DNA from: Streptomyces specialis
GTDB lineage: Bacteria > Actinomycetota > Actinomycetes > Streptomycetales > Streptomycetaceae
Direction of reading: 5' to 3'
DNA length: 64,000 nucleotides
NCBI RefSeq assembly: GCF_001493375.1
Contig: NZ_LN929896.1
Coordinates: 888,168-952,167 of the forward strand
Below the pieces are notes generated by a model that was not told the DNA's origin, did no database searches, and worked only from the letters and a program-made list of their open reading frames with translations. Made by a program: the position numbers and the translations under genes. This document shows positions 24,685 to 33,581 of the stretch, in pieces; position 1 is the first letter of the stretch, and each line of letters starts with the position of its first letter.

Positions 24685-24843
24685 CGGGCCGGACACCTCG
24701 TACGGGTGAGCCCCGGCCGCCGTCCGGGGGACGGTCGCCCGGCGGGCGGTGTGGCGGCGGGCCGGGCTTCGTTGGGCACGGCGCCAGGGTGCTTCCAGGG
24801 AGCACCGACACGTACCGCGAGTGACGGAGCCGTGACGCGGGCC

Positions 24844-27240
24844 ATGAGCGACGACAGCGAGCGAACCAGCGGCGGCGGGCCCGGCGGCCGGTGGGCCGCG
24901 TGGCCGCCCGAGTCCGCCGGGCGGCGGCCGGCGCGGACCGGGACCCGGCACCGCCGCCGCCGCACCGGCCTGTGGCGGCTGCTGCCCACCTGGCGCATGG
25001 TGCTCGGCGGGACGCTGCTGGGCCTGCTCCTGCTGTTCGCCGCGCTGATCACGGGCTACCTCCTGGTCGAGATCCCCGAGCCCAAGTCGGCCGCCGCCGC
25101 CCAGAACAACGTGTATCTGTACGCCGACGGCTCCCAGTTGGCCCGCGTCGGCGAGGTCAACCGCGAGAACGTCCCGCTGGCCGAGGTTCCCGCCCGCGTC
25201 CGGCACGCCGTCCTGGCCGCCGAGGACCGCGGCTTCTACCACGACCCGGCCGTGGACCTCCCCGCCATGGTCCGCGCCGGGTGGAACATGCTGCGCGGCG
25301 GCGAGCGGCAGTCCGGCTCCACCATCACGCAGCAGTACGTCAAGAACTACTACCTCGACCAGCGCCAGACCCTGACCCGCAAGGCGAAGGAGCTGTTCAT
25401 CGCGGTGAAGCTGGGCCGCGAGGTCAGCAAGGACGACATCCTGGAGGGCTACCTCAACACCAGCTACTTCGGCCGCAACGCCTACGGCATCCAGTCCGCC
25501 GCCCAGGCGTACTACGGCAAGGACGCCGCCGAACTCACCACCGCCGAGGGCGCGTACCTGGCGGCGCTGCTCAACTCGCCGAACGCCTTCGACGTCCGCG
25601 TCAACCCGGAGAACACCGGACTCGCCGTCGCCCGCTGGGAGTACGTGCTGGACGGCATGGTCTCCGAAGGCTGGCTGGGCGAACGGGAGCGGGCCGCGAT
25701 GACGTTCCCCCGCCCCCGGGAGGTCACGCCGTCCTCGTCGCTGTCCGGCGAGCGCGGGTACCTGGTGGAGGCGGTCAAGCGGTACCTGGAGGAGCGCGGC
25801 ATCGTCGACGGACAGCGCCTGGCCGCCGGGGGGTTCCGCATCACGACGACCATCGAGCCGGACCGGCAGCGGGCCCTGACCGAGGCGGTGGACGAGCAGT
25901 TGGAGAGCGCGCTGAGCGAGGACCGGGAGGCCGACACGTGGGTCCGCGCGGGGGCCACGTCCGTGGAGACGGACACCGGGCGGGTGGTCGCGATGTACGG
26001 CGGCCGGGACTACACGCGCCAGTACGTCAACAACGCGACCCGCCGCGACTATCAGGCGGCCTCCACGTTTAAGCCGTTCGTCTACGCCGCCGCGCTGGAG
26101 CACGGCGCGCGGACCCGTGACGGCGAACGGATCGGCCCGGACACCGCGTACGACGGCGACAGCGGCCGGGAGGTGACCGGCCCGGACGGCGAGGGCACCG
26201 GCTGGTCGCCGGAGAACGAGGGCGACACGGACCACGGCGAGGTGACCGTCGGCGCGGCGATGGACAAGTCCGTCAACGCGGTGTTCGCGCAGATGGGCGC
26301 CGACGTCGGGACGGACCGGGTCAAGGAGACGGCGGTGGCGCTCGGCATCCCGGCGTCCACGCCCGGCCTGGACGCCGCCGAGGGCTCGATCTCGCTGGGC
26401 ACGGCCACCCCGAGCACGCTGGACGTGGCCGAGGCGTACGCGACCCTCGCCGCGCACGGCGAGCACCGGCCCGTGGTGCTGGTGGAGCGGATCACCCTCG
26501 ACGGCGAGGAGATCCCGCTGCCCGAGCCGGAGAGCGAACGGGCCGTCTCCCGGGAGGCGGCCGACGGCACGACCGCGATCCTGCGCGGTGTCGTCGCCGA
26601 GGGCACCGGGACGGCGGCCCGGTCGGCGGGCCGCCCGGCGGCCGGCAAGACCGGCACGGCGGAGCAGGACCGGGCGGCGTGGTTCGCCGGGTACACGCCC
26701 GAACTGGCGACCGTCGTCGCCGTGTTCGGGCAGGACCCGGAGACGGGCGAGCAGCGGGAGCTGTACGGGGCGGCCGGGCGGGAACGGAGCAGCGGCGGCG
26801 ACTTCCCGGCGCGGATCTGGGGGCAGTACGCGGCGGCGGCGCTGGCCGGGGAGCCGGTCCGGGAGTTCGACCTCGCCGTGGCCGAGCCCGAGCCGGACAT
26901 CTCCCCCGGCGACGGCCCGTCGGACGACACGGCCCGCAGGCCGGACCGGGAGGACCCGGCGGAGGAGACGGAACGCGGGGAGACGGCCGAGGAGGACGAG
27001 CGGGACGACGGGGACGAGCCGGGCCCCGCCCCGCAGTCCACGCCGGAGAGCGGGCCGACGCCACCGCCCGGGGAGTCGCCCGGCCCGGGTGACGCGCCGG
27101 GCGGCGGGGGCGGCCGGCCGGAGGCGGCCCTGCCGGGGGTGCCGCGGGCCGTCGCGCCGCTCGTCCCGAAACCGGGCGCGGCCCCGGGCCCTGGACCGAC
27201 GCCGGGCCCCGCTCCGGCGGGCGGAGGTCCGGCCACCTGA
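24844..27240 (+). CDS. class A penicillin-binding protein (GT51 + transpeptidase)
   Basis: The 798-aa bifunctional PBP has a basic cytoplasmic tail, one membrane segment (~52-75), a GT51 glycosyltransferase domain (~95-285; AEDRGFYHDP with the catalytic Glu, RQSGSTITQQYVKNYY) and a transpeptidase domain (~365-680). The transpeptidase motifs are STFK (407-410), SVN (477-479) and KTGT (603-606). The last ~110 residues are Pro/Gly/Glu-rich and disordered, typical of Streptomyces PBPs. It polymerises and cross-links peptidoglycan outside the membrane. ATG 24844 is the start used by relatives. It follows the SGNH-like gene by 159 bp on the same strand. Confidence 0.93.
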   Translation: MSDDSERTSGGGPGGRWAAWPPESAGRRPARTGTRHRRRRTGLWRLLPTWRMVLGGTLLGLLLLFAALITGYLLVEIPEPKSAAAAQNNVYLYADGSQLARVGEVNRENVPLAEVPARVRHAVLAAEDRGFYHDPAVDLPAMVRAGWNMLRGGERQSGSTITQQYVKNYYLDQRQTLTRKAKELFIAVKLGREVSKDDILEGYLNTSYFGRNAYGIQSAAQAYYGKDAAELTTAEGAYLAALLNSPNAFDVRVNPENTGLAVARWEYVLDGMVSEGWLGERERAAMTFPRPREVTPSSSLSGERGYLVEAVKRYLEERGIVDGQRLAAGGFRITTTIEPDRQRALTEAVDEQLESALSEDREADTWVRAGATSVETDTGRVVAMYGGRDYTRQYVNNATRRDYQAASTFKPFVYAAALEHGARTRDGERIGPDTAYDGDSGREVTGPDGEGTGWSPENEGDTDHGEVTVGAAMDKSVNAVFAQMGADVGTDRVKETAVALGIPASTPGLDAAEGSISLGTATPSTLDVAEAYATLAAHGEHRPVVLVERITLDGEEIPLPEPESERAVSREAADGTTAILRGVVAEGTGTAARSAGRPAAGKTGTAEQDRAAWFAGYTPELATVVAVFGQDPETGEQRELYGAAGRERSSGGDFPARIWGQYAAAALAGEPVREFDLAVAEPEPDISPGDGPSDDTARRPDREDPAEETERGETAEEDERDDGDEPGPAPQSTPESGPTPPPGESPGPGDAPGGGGGRPEAALPGVPRAVAPLVPKPGAAPGPGPTPGPAPAGGGPAT

Positions 27241-27265
27241 CGCCGGGGCGGGCCACCGCCGGGTG

Positions 27266-27607
27266 TTACAGGTACAGCCCGGTGGAGTCGTCGGTGTCCT
27301 GGAGGCGTTCGGCGGCGACGGCGTGGAGGTCCCGCTCCCGCATCAGCACGTACGACACGCCCCGCACCTCCACCTCGGCGCGGTCCTCGGGGTCGTAGAG
27401 CACCCGGTCACCCGGCTCGACCGTGCGGACGTTCTGCCCGACGGCCACCACCTCGGCCCAGTCGAGCCGGCGGCCGACACGGGCCGTCGCCGGGATGACG
27501 ATGCCGCCCGACGAGCGGCGCTCGCCCTCGGCGGTGTCGGCCCGGACCAGCACCCGGTCGTGCAGCATCCGGATGGGCAGCTTGTCGTGGGTGGGGTGCG
27601 AACTCAC
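27266..27607 (-). CDS. GroES-like co-chaperonin-fold protein
   Basis: This 113-aa protein has the GroES fold pattern: PIRMLHDRVLVR, SSGGIVIPATA, AEVVAVGQNVRTVEPGDRVLYDPED and EVEVRGVSYVLMRERDLHAV. It lacks the typical mobile-loop sequence of the main GroES and is not next to groEL, so it is a paralogue with an unproven role. GTG 27607 (SSHPTHDKL) is the start I know from Streptomyces relatives; there is no clear RBS, so it may be leaderless. It converges on the PBP gene. Confidence 0.85.
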   Translation of the reverse strand: MSSHPTHDKLPIRMLHDRVLVRADTAEGERRSSGGIVIPATARVGRRLDWAEVVAVGQNVRTVEPGDRVLYDPEDRAEVEVRGVSYVLMRERDLHAVAAERLQDTDDSTGLYL

Positions 27608-27640
27608 GTGATGACCGTATCTCAGCGCGGTGGAGGCCAA

Positions 27641-27964
27641 CTACCGGCGCCGGCGCCGGGACGACAGCAGCAGCGTCCCCGCCACCGCGACGACCAGCAC
27701 GGCCACCGGGACCACCCGCTCCATCCTCGGCTCGCCCTCGGGCGAGACGAACTGGTCGCGCACACCGCTCACCGCGCGGTTGACCTTGACCACCGCGGTG
27801 CCCGCCGCCCGGTCCACGGCCGCGGCGGCGCGCGCCTTGGCGTCGCCCACGATCGTGCTCGGGTGGATCCTGACCCCGATCTCCTCCAGCGTGGCCGCGA
27901 GGTCCTTCTGCCGCTGGGCGATCCGCGCCTCGATCTCCGCTCGCGTCCTGGCTGTTCCCGCCAC
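27641..27964 (-). CDS. DUF3618 protein
   Basis: The 107-aa product has a charged helical N-terminal part (RTRAEIEARIAQRQKDLAATLEEIGVRIHPSTIVGDAKA) typical of DUF3618, a helical middle, and one C-terminal membrane segment (VVPVAVLVVAVAGTLLLSS) followed by RRRRR. GTG 27964 is selected because GGAGG lies 7 bases upstream; the in-frame GTG at 27970 is too close. It sits 33 bp upstream of the GroES-like gene on the same strand. Function unknown. Confidence 0.82.
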   Translation of the reverse strand: MAGTARTRAEIEARIAQRQKDLAATLEEIGVRIHPSTIVGDAKARAAAAVDRAAGTAVVKVNRAVSGVRDQFVSPEGEPRMERVVPVAVLVVAVAGTLLLSSRRRRR

Positions 27965-28113
27965 GCTCACGCCTCCATCGTCCGTACCACTGCACCGCTG
28001 TCCATCGGGGTTGCCGCACAGTCTGTCAGGTCGCTCGACCGCCTGCGCGCGGGCTCCCCCGATTAGGCTGGGTGGCGCACCGCACACCGAGCACGAGGAG
28101 CGATGAACACGCC

Positions 28114-28581
28114 ATGAGCGAGCGTCTGCGGCCGGGCGACCCGGCCCCCGCCTTCACCCTGCCCGACGCCGACGGCAAGCCGGTGTCCCTGGCCGACCAC
28201 GCGGGGCGCAAGGTCATCGTCTACTTCTACCCCGCGGCGCTCACCCCAGGCTGCACCAAGCAGGCGTGCGACTTCACGGACAACCTCGCGCTGCTCGCCG
28301 GCGCCGGGTACGACGTGATCGGTGTCTCCCCCGACTCTCCCGAGAAGCTGGGCAAGTTCCGCGCCAAGGAGGACCTGCGGGTCACCCTGGTCAGCGACCC
28401 CGACAAGGAGGTCCTGAAGGCGTACGGTGCGTTCGGGGAGAAGACCCTGTACGGCAAGACGGTCACCGGGGTGATCCGCTCGACGGTCGTCGTCGACGAG
28501 GACGGGAAGGTGGCGCGGGCGCTGTACAACGTCAAGGCCACCGGGCACGTCGCCAAGCTGATCAGAGACCTGGGCCTGTAG
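28114..28581 (+). CDS. bcp: thioredoxin-dependent thiol peroxidase (BCP/PrxQ type)
   Basis: The 155-aa peroxiredoxin has TPGCTKQACDF with peroxidatic Cys47 and Cys52 as resolving Cys, the atypical two-Cys PrxQ spacing. It reduces peroxides using thioredoxin in the cytoplasm. ATG 28114 gives the usual MSERLRPGDPAPAF start. A GAGGAG at 28095-28100 is 13 bases away, rather far; between them an ATG at 28103 opens a four-codon frame whose TGA overlaps the bcp ATG (ATGA), so coupling is possible. It is divergent from the DUF3618 gene, and the HAD gene follows 34 bp later. Confidence 0.93.
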   Translation: MSERLRPGDPAPAFTLPDADGKPVSLADHAGRKVIVYFYPAALTPGCTKQACDFTDNLALLAGAGYDVIGVSPDSPEKLGKFRAKEDLRVTLVSDPDKEVLKAYGAFGEKTLYGKTVTGVIRSTVVVDEDGKVARALYNVKATGHVAKLIRDLGL

Positions 28582-28615
28582 CCCGGGGACCCGGGGAGAA
28601 CCGAGCAAGGAGACA

Positions 28616-29401
28616 GTGGACGTGGCAGAACGCAAGCCGATCGAGTCCTGGCTGACCGACATGGACGGCGTCCTCATCCACGAGGGCGTGCCGATCCCGG
28701 GAGCCGACCGCTTCCTGAAGCGGCTGCGGGCGTCGGGCAAGCCGTTCCTCGTCCTGACGAACAACTCGATCTACACCCGCCGCGACCTCCAGGCCCGGCT
28801 GACGCGGATGGGTCTCGACGTCCCGGCCGAGAACATCTGGACCTCGGCGCTGGCGACCGCGCAGTTCCTGGACATACAGCGCCCCGGCGGCACCGCCTAC
28901 GTCATCGGCGAGGCGGGGCTGACGACGGCCCTGCACGACGTGGGGTATGTGCTGAGCGACGTGTCGCCGGACTACGTGGTGCTGGGCGAGACCCGGACGT
29001 ACAGCTTCGAGGCGCTGACCAAGGCGATCCGGCTGATCAACGACGGGGCGCGGTTCATCGCGACCAACCCCGACCACACCGGCCCCTCCGCGGAGGGCGC
29101 GCTGCCCGCGACCGGTTCGGTGGCGGCGCTGATCACCAAGGCGACCGGCCGCGATCCGTACTTCGTGGGCAAGCCCAACCCGCTGATGATGCGGACCGGG
29201 CTCAACATGATCGGCGCGCACTCGGAGACCAGCGCGATGGTCGGGGACCGGATGGACACCGATGTGCTGGCCGGTCTGGAGGCGGGGATGGAGACGTTCC
29301 TGGTGCTGACCGGTCTGACGGGCCCGGAGGACGTCGAACGGTTCCCCTTCCGGCCCTCGGCCGTGGTGGACTCCATCGCGGATCTGATCGACAAGATCTG
29401 A
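28616..29401 (+). CDS. HAD-superfamily IIA (NagD-like) phosphatase
   Basis: The 261-aa product has the HAD motifs: LTDMDGVLIHEG (DxDG, nucleophile Asp), VLTNNSIY (motif II), GKPNPLMM (motif III Lys) and MVGDRMDTDVLAGLEAGM (motif IV). The cap between motifs II and III is the C2a type, which defines class IIA with NagD and p-nitrophenyl phosphatases. GTG 28616 has GGAG 4 bases upstream. It acts on small sugar or nucleotide phosphates in the cytoplasm; substrate unknown. Probably co-transcribed with bcp. Confidence 0.9.
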   Translation: MDVAERKPIESWLTDMDGVLIHEGVPIPGADRFLKRLRASGKPFLVLTNNSIYTRRDLQARLTRMGLDVPAENIWTSALATAQFLDIQRPGGTAYVIGEAGLTTALHDVGYVLSDVSPDYVVLGETRTYSFEALTKAIRLINDGARFIATNPDHTGPSAEGALPATGSVAALITKATGRDPYFVGKPNPLMMRTGLNMIGAHSETSAMVGDRMDTDVLAGLEAGMETFLVLTGLTGPEDVERFPFRPSAVVDSIADLIDKI

Positions 29402-29505
29402 CCGTGTGACCGTTTCACCCCTTCTGGGCTAAACGGGGGCCGCAGCGGATGCGGCGGGCGGCGCGCCGGGGGGCCTTCGACGGGAGAGACCCGGAGGTTC
29501 CCGCC

Positions 29506-30141
29506 ATGGCCGTCGCCCTGTCCCGTTCCCTCGCCCTCGCCCTGTGCGCCGGTGCCGTGACCCTGGCCACCGCCGCCGGGGCGGGCCCGGCGCTCGCCGA
29601 GGACGGTACGGCCGGGACCACGGCGGGGCCCACGCCCGGGGCCACGGAACCGGCGGACCCGGCGGGGGGGGTGGAGATCCAGGGGGAGCCCGCCGGGCCC
29701 CGGCCCGGTGACGACATCGAGCTGCGGGTGCCGGGCTGCTCCGGCGAGTCGGGCACCGCCAGGTCGGCCGGGTTCGTCGCCGAGGCGCGGCTGACGCGGC
29801 CCGCCGACGGCGGTACCGGCCTGTTCGGCGAGGCGCGGGTCAGCTCCACGGCCGCGCCGGGCGAGCACCCGATCGAGGTGGCCTGCGACGGTGAGGAGAT
29901 CACGATCACCGGCCGGCTCGTCGTCGCCGGCGCCGACTCCGGGGTGCGGGAGCCGGGCGCGCCGACGGAGTACGCGTCACCGACCGCCCCGGTCCGCGCG
30001 GGCGGCGGCGGCACGGCGCCCGAGCCCGAGGGCGCGGCCAGGAGCATGAGCGGCGGCACCGCCGGACTCGCCCTGTTCTCCGGGGCGCTGGCCGGCGGCG
30101 CGGTGCTCGCCGTCTGGCGGCTGCACGCCCGGGAGACGTGA
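29506..30141 (+). CDS. secreted protein with C-terminal membrane anchor, sortase neighbour
   Basis: The 211-aa product has a Sec signal (SLALALCAGAVTLATAAGAGPALA), a Thr/Pro/Gly spacer, a small beta-type domain with Cys in VPGCSGES and EVACDGEE, and a C-terminal hydrophobic segment (TAGLALFSGALAGGAVLAVW) with a short basic tail. The tail layout is that of a sortase substrate, but no LPxTG, LAxTG or similar motif precedes the anchor. ATG 29506 has GGAGG 8 bases upstream. Its TGA overlaps the start of the class F sortase gene, so the two are translationally coupled and probably work together. Confidence 0.8.
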   Translation: MAVALSRSLALALCAGAVTLATAAGAGPALAEDGTAGTTAGPTPGATEPADPAGGVEIQGEPAGPRPGDDIELRVPGCSGESGTARSAGFVAEARLTRPADGGTGLFGEARVSSTAAPGEHPIEVACDGEEITITGRLVVAGADSGVREPGAPTEYASPTAPVRAGGGGTAPEPEGAARSMSGGTAGLALFSGALAGGAVLAVWRLHARET

Positions 30142-30815
30142 TGACGGGCGTGCCGCGCGCCTCCGGGCCCGGCCGCCTGCTGTCCGTCGTCGTCTGGACC
30201 GTGCTGCTGCTGGCCCTGTGGCTGTGGGGCCGGGAGCTGACCGACGGCGGCCCGCCCGGCGGCGTGCCGGAGTCCGGCGCCCCGGTCGCCGGGCGCGCCG
30301 GGGAGGGCGCCGCCGCCCTGCCCGGGCCCGCGGAGCCGCTGGCCGGGGCGCCGGCGCCGCGCCTGGTGGAGATCGACGCCATCGGCGTCCGCGCCGACAT
30401 CGTGGAGCGCGCCGTGGACGCCTCCGGCGGGGCGGAGCCGCCGCCGTTCGAGACCCCGGACGTCGTCGGCTGGGACGCGGGCGGGCCGGCGCCGGGGGCG
30501 GCGGGCGCGGCGGTGCTGGTCGGCCATGTGGACACCGCGACGGAACCGGCCGTCTTCCACGCCCTGGGCGACGTGCCGCCGGGCAGCGCGGTGCGCGTGA
30601 CGCGGGCGGACGGCAGCGTCGCGGAGTTCACGGTGAGCGAGGTCGAGGTCGTGGAGCACGGCGCGTTCGACGCGGAGCACGTCTACGGGCCGCGCCGGGC
30701 GGGCGCCGCCGAGCTGCGGCTGATCACCTGCGGCGGCACGTTCGACCACGAGCGCCGGAGCTACTCCGCGAACGTCGTGGTCTCCGCCTACCTCACCCGA
30801 TCGGCGGCGGCGTGA
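30141..30815 (+). CDS. class F sortase
   Basis: The 224-aa protein has one N-terminal membrane segment (~14-30), a Gly/Pro-rich linker and a sortase domain with the catalytic triad in order: His129 (VLVGHVDT), Cys197 (LITCGGTFD) and Arg206 (ERRSYSANVVV). Length and TCGGxFD context place it in class F of actinobacteria. Sortases cleave a sorting signal and transfer the protein to a nucleophile outside the membrane. ATG 30141 overlaps the stop of the upstream secreted protein by one base. The 3' end overlaps convergent rdgB by 23 bases. Confidence 0.92.
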   Translation: MTGVPRASGPGRLLSVVVWTVLLLALWLWGRELTDGGPPGGVPESGAPVAGRAGEGAAALPGPAEPLAGAPAPRLVEIDAIGVRADIVERAVDASGGAEPPPFETPDVVGWDAGGPAPGAAGAAVLVGHVDTATEPAVFHALGDVPPGSAVRVTRADGSVAEFTVSEVEVVEHGAFDAEHVYGPRRAGAAELRLITCGGTFDHERRSYSANVVVSAYLTRSAAA

Positions 30816-31422
30816 GCAGCTCGGCGACCAGCGGCGCCAGCGCGCGGAACGCCTGGCCCCGGTGGCTGATCGCGTTCTTCTCGTCCGGGGTCAGCTCGGC
30901 GCAGGTCCTGGTCTCGCCGTCCGGCTGGAGGATCGGGTCGTAGCCGAACCCGCCCTCGCCGGCGGGCGCGTACCGCAGGGTGCCGCGCAACTGCCCCTCG
31001 GCGACGCGCTCGGTGCCGTCGGGCAGCGCGAGCACGGCGGCGCACGCGAAGTGCGCGGCCCGGTACGGCTCGGGCACGTCGGCCAACTGGGCCAGCAGCA
31101 GCTCCAGGTTGGCCCGGTCGTCGCCGTGCTTCCCGGCCCAGCGGGCGGAGAAGATGCCGGGCGCGCCGCCGAGCACGTCCACGCAGAGCCCCGAGTCGTC
31201 CGCGACGGCCGGGAGTCCGGTGGCGCGCGCCAGGGCGTGGGCCTTGAGCAGGGCGTTCTCCGCGAAGGTGACGCCGGTCTCCCGGACGTCGGGGACCTCG
31301 GGGAACGCGTCGGCGCCGACCAGTTCCACACCGGCCACCGACTCGGCCAGGATGGCGCGGAGTTCGGTGACCTTGTGGGCGTTGCGGGTGGCGAGGACGA
31401 GACGCTGGGGTGTGCCGGTCAT
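30793..31422 (-). CDS. rdgB: non-canonical purine NTP pyrophosphatase (RdgB/HAM1)
   Basis: The 209-aa product has the Ham1 signatures: LATRNAHKVTEL at the N-terminus (substrate phosphate binding), TGVTFAENALLKA, ADDSGLCVDVLGGAPGIFSARWAG, and GGFGYDPIL with SHRGQAF near the C-terminus. It hydrolyses ITP, dITP and XTP to monophosphates and keeps them out of nucleic acids. ATG 31422 is the normal start. rph lies upstream on the same strand, a pairing conserved in many bacteria, although a small lipoprotein-like gene sits between them here. Confidence 0.95.
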   Translation of the reverse strand: MTGTPQRLVLATRNAHKVTELRAILAESVAGVELVGADAFPEVPDVRETGVTFAENALLKAHALARATGLPAVADDSGLCVDVLGGAPGIFSARWAGKHGDDRANLELLLAQLADVPEPYRAAHFACAAVLALPDGTERVAEGQLRGTLRYAPAGEGGFGYDPILQPDGETRTCAELTPDEKNAISHRGQAFRALAPLVAELLTPPPIG

Positions 31423-31468
31423 GCGGCCGATTATGGCAAGCGCCGGACACCGCCGCCGCGCGGCGCCG

Positions 31469-31849
31469 CTACTCCGAGCAGGCGTCGGTCAGTTGGCCCG
31501 TGGCGTCGAACAGCGGGGAGACATCGACCTCCGTGCCGTTCCGGAAGCCCGACTCAATGCTGTCCAGGGCCTGTTGGACGGAGTCCGCCGCCGCGTCCAC
31601 GTCGGAGTCGTCCACGTCGCCGCGCACCTCGTCCACGTTGGCCGACAGCGAGTCGGCCGCCGCGTCGAACGCCGCCACGTCGCCGGTGGCGATGGCGTTC
31701 CCCAGGTCGTCGGCCGCGTTGGTCACCTCCAGCGCGAGCCGGGCGCAGTCCACCGCCCTCGCCAGGTCGCAACTCGCCGTCAGCCCCGCCGTCACCACCG
31801 TCAGCGCCGACACCAGGCCCACGGCCGCGGCAGATCTCACCGTTTTCAT
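31469..31849 (-). CDS. small secreted protein, possible lipoprotein
   Basis: The 126-aa product has a signal peptide (VGLVSALTVVTAGLTASC); TASC is a loose lipobox, so lipidation at that Cys is possible. The mature part is acidic and helical (ADDLGNAIATGDVAAFDAAADSLSANVDEVRGDVDDSD), with a final DACSE that could pair with CARLALEV. ATG 31849 follows GGGAGGGAAC directly, a strong RBS. I do not recognise the family. It sits between rph and rdgB on the same strand. Confidence 0.75.
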   Translation of the reverse strand: MKTVRSAAAVGLVSALTVVTAGLTASCDLARAVDCARLALEVTNAADDLGNAIATGDVAAFDAAADSLSANVDEVRGDVDDSDVDAAADSVQQALDSIESGFRNGTEVDVSPLFDATGQLTDACSE

Positions 31850-31898
31850 CGTTCCCTCCCCGGATGCCGTCATCGTGCCATTTCCGCGCCGTGATCGG

Positions 31899-32627
31899 CT
31901 AGCCCGCGGCCAGTGACGCCCGTTGCGCCTGGTCGAGCAGGGTGCAGCCGGTGACCGCCAGGTCGAGCAGGGCGTCCAGTTCGGCGCGGTCGAACGGGGT
32001 GCCCTCGGCGGTGCCCTGCACCTCGACGAAGCGGCCGTCGCCGGTGCGGACCACGTTCATGTCGGTCTCGGCGCGCACGTCCTCCTCGTAGGCGAGGTCG
32101 AGCATCGGCTCGCCGCCCACGATGCCGACGCTGACGGCGGAGACGGTGCCGGTCAGCGGCTGGGACTTGCTCCTGATCAGCTTGTGCCGCTGCCCCCAGG
32201 CGACGGCGTCGGCGAGGGCGACATAGGCGCCGGTGATGGCGGCGGTGCGGGTGCCACCGTCGGCCTGGAGGACGTCGCAGTCGAGGACCACGGTGTTCTC
32301 CCCCAGCGCCTTGAAGTCGATGACGGCGCGCAGCGAGCGGCCGATCAGGCGGGAGATCTCGTGCGTCCGGCCGCCGATCTTGCCGCGCACGGACTCACGG
32401 TCACCGCGCGTGTTGGTGGCGCGGGGCAGCATCGCGTACTCGCCGGTGACCCACCCCTCGCCGCTGCCGCGCCGCCAGCGCGGGACGCCCTCGGTCACGG
32501 TGGCGGTGCACAGCACCCGGGTGTCCCCGAAGGAGACGAGCACCGACCCCTCGGCGTGCTTGCTCCAGCCACGTTCGATCGTGACGGGTCGGAGCTGGTC
32601 GGCCGCGCGGCCGTCGATACGAGACAT
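31899..32627 (-). CDS. rph: ribonuclease PH
   Basis: The 242-aa product is a full-length RNase PH: RPVTIERGWSKHAEGSVLVSFGDTRVLC region at the N-terminus, GWVTGEYAMLPRATNTRGDRES (phosphate-binding Arg), IGRSLRAVIDF, VLDCDVLQADGGTRTAAITG, and the C-terminal DMNVVRTGDGRFVEVQGTAEG. It trims tRNA 3' ends with phosphate in a hexamer. ATG 32627. Its place before rdgB supports the call. The MBL gene lies 61 bp upstream on the same strand. Confidence 0.96.
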   Translation of the reverse strand: MSRIDGRAADQLRPVTIERGWSKHAEGSVLVSFGDTRVLCTATVTEGVPRWRRGSGEGWVTGEYAMLPRATNTRGDRESVRGKIGGRTHEISRLIGRSLRAVIDFKALGENTVVLDCDVLQADGGTRTAAITGAYVALADAVAWGQRHKLIRSKSQPLTGTVSAVSVGIVGGEPMLDLAYEEDVRAETDMNVVRTGDGRFVEVQGTAEGTPFDRAELDALLDLAVTGCTLLDQAQRASLAAG

Positions 32628-32688
32628 GAGGCCGAGCCTAGTCCGTCCCGGCCCGCCCTCCGCGGGGGCCGGGACCGGACGTCGGCCG

Positions 32689-33444
32689 TCACACCTCGTA
32701 GACCGCGCCCGGCCTGGCCAGTTCGACCGGGCCGCCGAAGACGGCCTTGGCGTCGCACAGGTTGACCTGGGCGTCGGTCCACGGCGGGATGTGGGTGAGC
32801 ACGAGGCGCTCGGCTCCGGCGTCCCGGGCGTACTCACCCGCCTCCCGGCCGTTGATGTGGACCTCGGGCAGGTCTTCCTTGCCGTGCGTGAACGACGCCT
32901 CGCACAGGAACAGATCGACGCCGCGCGCCAGTTCGGGCAGGGCGTCGGAGATGCCGCTGTCGCCGGAGTAGGCGAACGACCGGCCCCCGTGCTCGATACG
33001 GAAGCCGAACGTCTCGACGGGATGGGTCACCCGCCGGGCCGTCACCGTGAGCGGACCGAGCCGGAAGGTGGCGCCGGAGGTGAGCGTGCGGAAGTCGAAC
33101 ACCTCGCTCATGGACTTGTCCGAGGGCGTGTCGGCGTACGCCGTCGTGAGCCGTCGTTCGGTGCCCTGAGGTCCGTAGACCGGGAGGGCGTCGCAACGGC
33201 CGCCCTCGTGGCGGTAGTAGCGGGCCACGAAGTACCCGCACATGTCGATGCAGTGGTCGGGGTGGAGATGGCTGAGCGCGATGGCGTCGATGTCGTACAG
33301 CCCGCAGTACTTCTGTAGCTCGCCGAGGGCGCCATTGCCCATATCCAGGAGCAGCCGGTAGCCCTCGGCCTCGATGAGATAGCTTGAGCAGGCCGAGTCC
33401 GCGGACGGGAAAGACCCCGAGCAGCCGACGACGGTGAGCTTCAT
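32689..33444 (-). CDS. MBL-fold metallohydrolase, RNase Z-like
   Basis: The 251-aa product has the metallo-beta-lactamase zinc motif SHLHPDHCIDM (HxHxDH, ~59-65), an upstream VVGCSGSFPS, later metal ligands in YSGDSGISDAL and a final LTHIPPW. It lacks the exosite arm of true RNase Z and is shorter, as in the cyclic phosphodiesterase-like branch. Its position upstream of rph and rdgB suggests RNA or nucleotide work, an inference only. ATG 33444 has GGAGG 10 bases upstream. Confidence 0.87.
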   Translation of the reverse strand: MKLTVVGCSGSFPSADSACSSYLIEAEGYRLLLDMGNGALGELQKYCGLYDIDAIALSHLHPDHCIDMCGYFVARYYRHEGGRCDALPVYGPQGTERRLTTAYADTPSDKSMSEVFDFRTLTSGATFRLGPLTVTARRVTHPVETFGFRIEHGGRSFAYSGDSGISDALPELARGVDLFLCEASFTHGKEDLPEVHINGREAGEYARDAGAERLVLTHIPPWTDAQVNLCDAKAVFGGPVELARPGAVYEV

Positions 33445-33581
33445 TGAAGGGGGAACCTCCGTAGTGGGGTTCGAACGACTGTAAGTCGCGACGGGCCCCG
33501 CCGCCCCACGCGAGGGCCACGGTGTGGGCGGAATCACCAGCCCGGGGTACGGTGCCGTATGGCGAGGCTCACATCCTTGCG

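Noticed and set aside
23251..26466. 1071-residue minus-strand frame
   Set aside because: Antisense to the SGNH and PBP genes; composition Arg/Gly/His-rich with no domain. GC-bias shadow.
33465..33490. GGTTCGAACG as a tRNA T-loop
   Set aside because: No acceptor or anticodon stem can be built around it.
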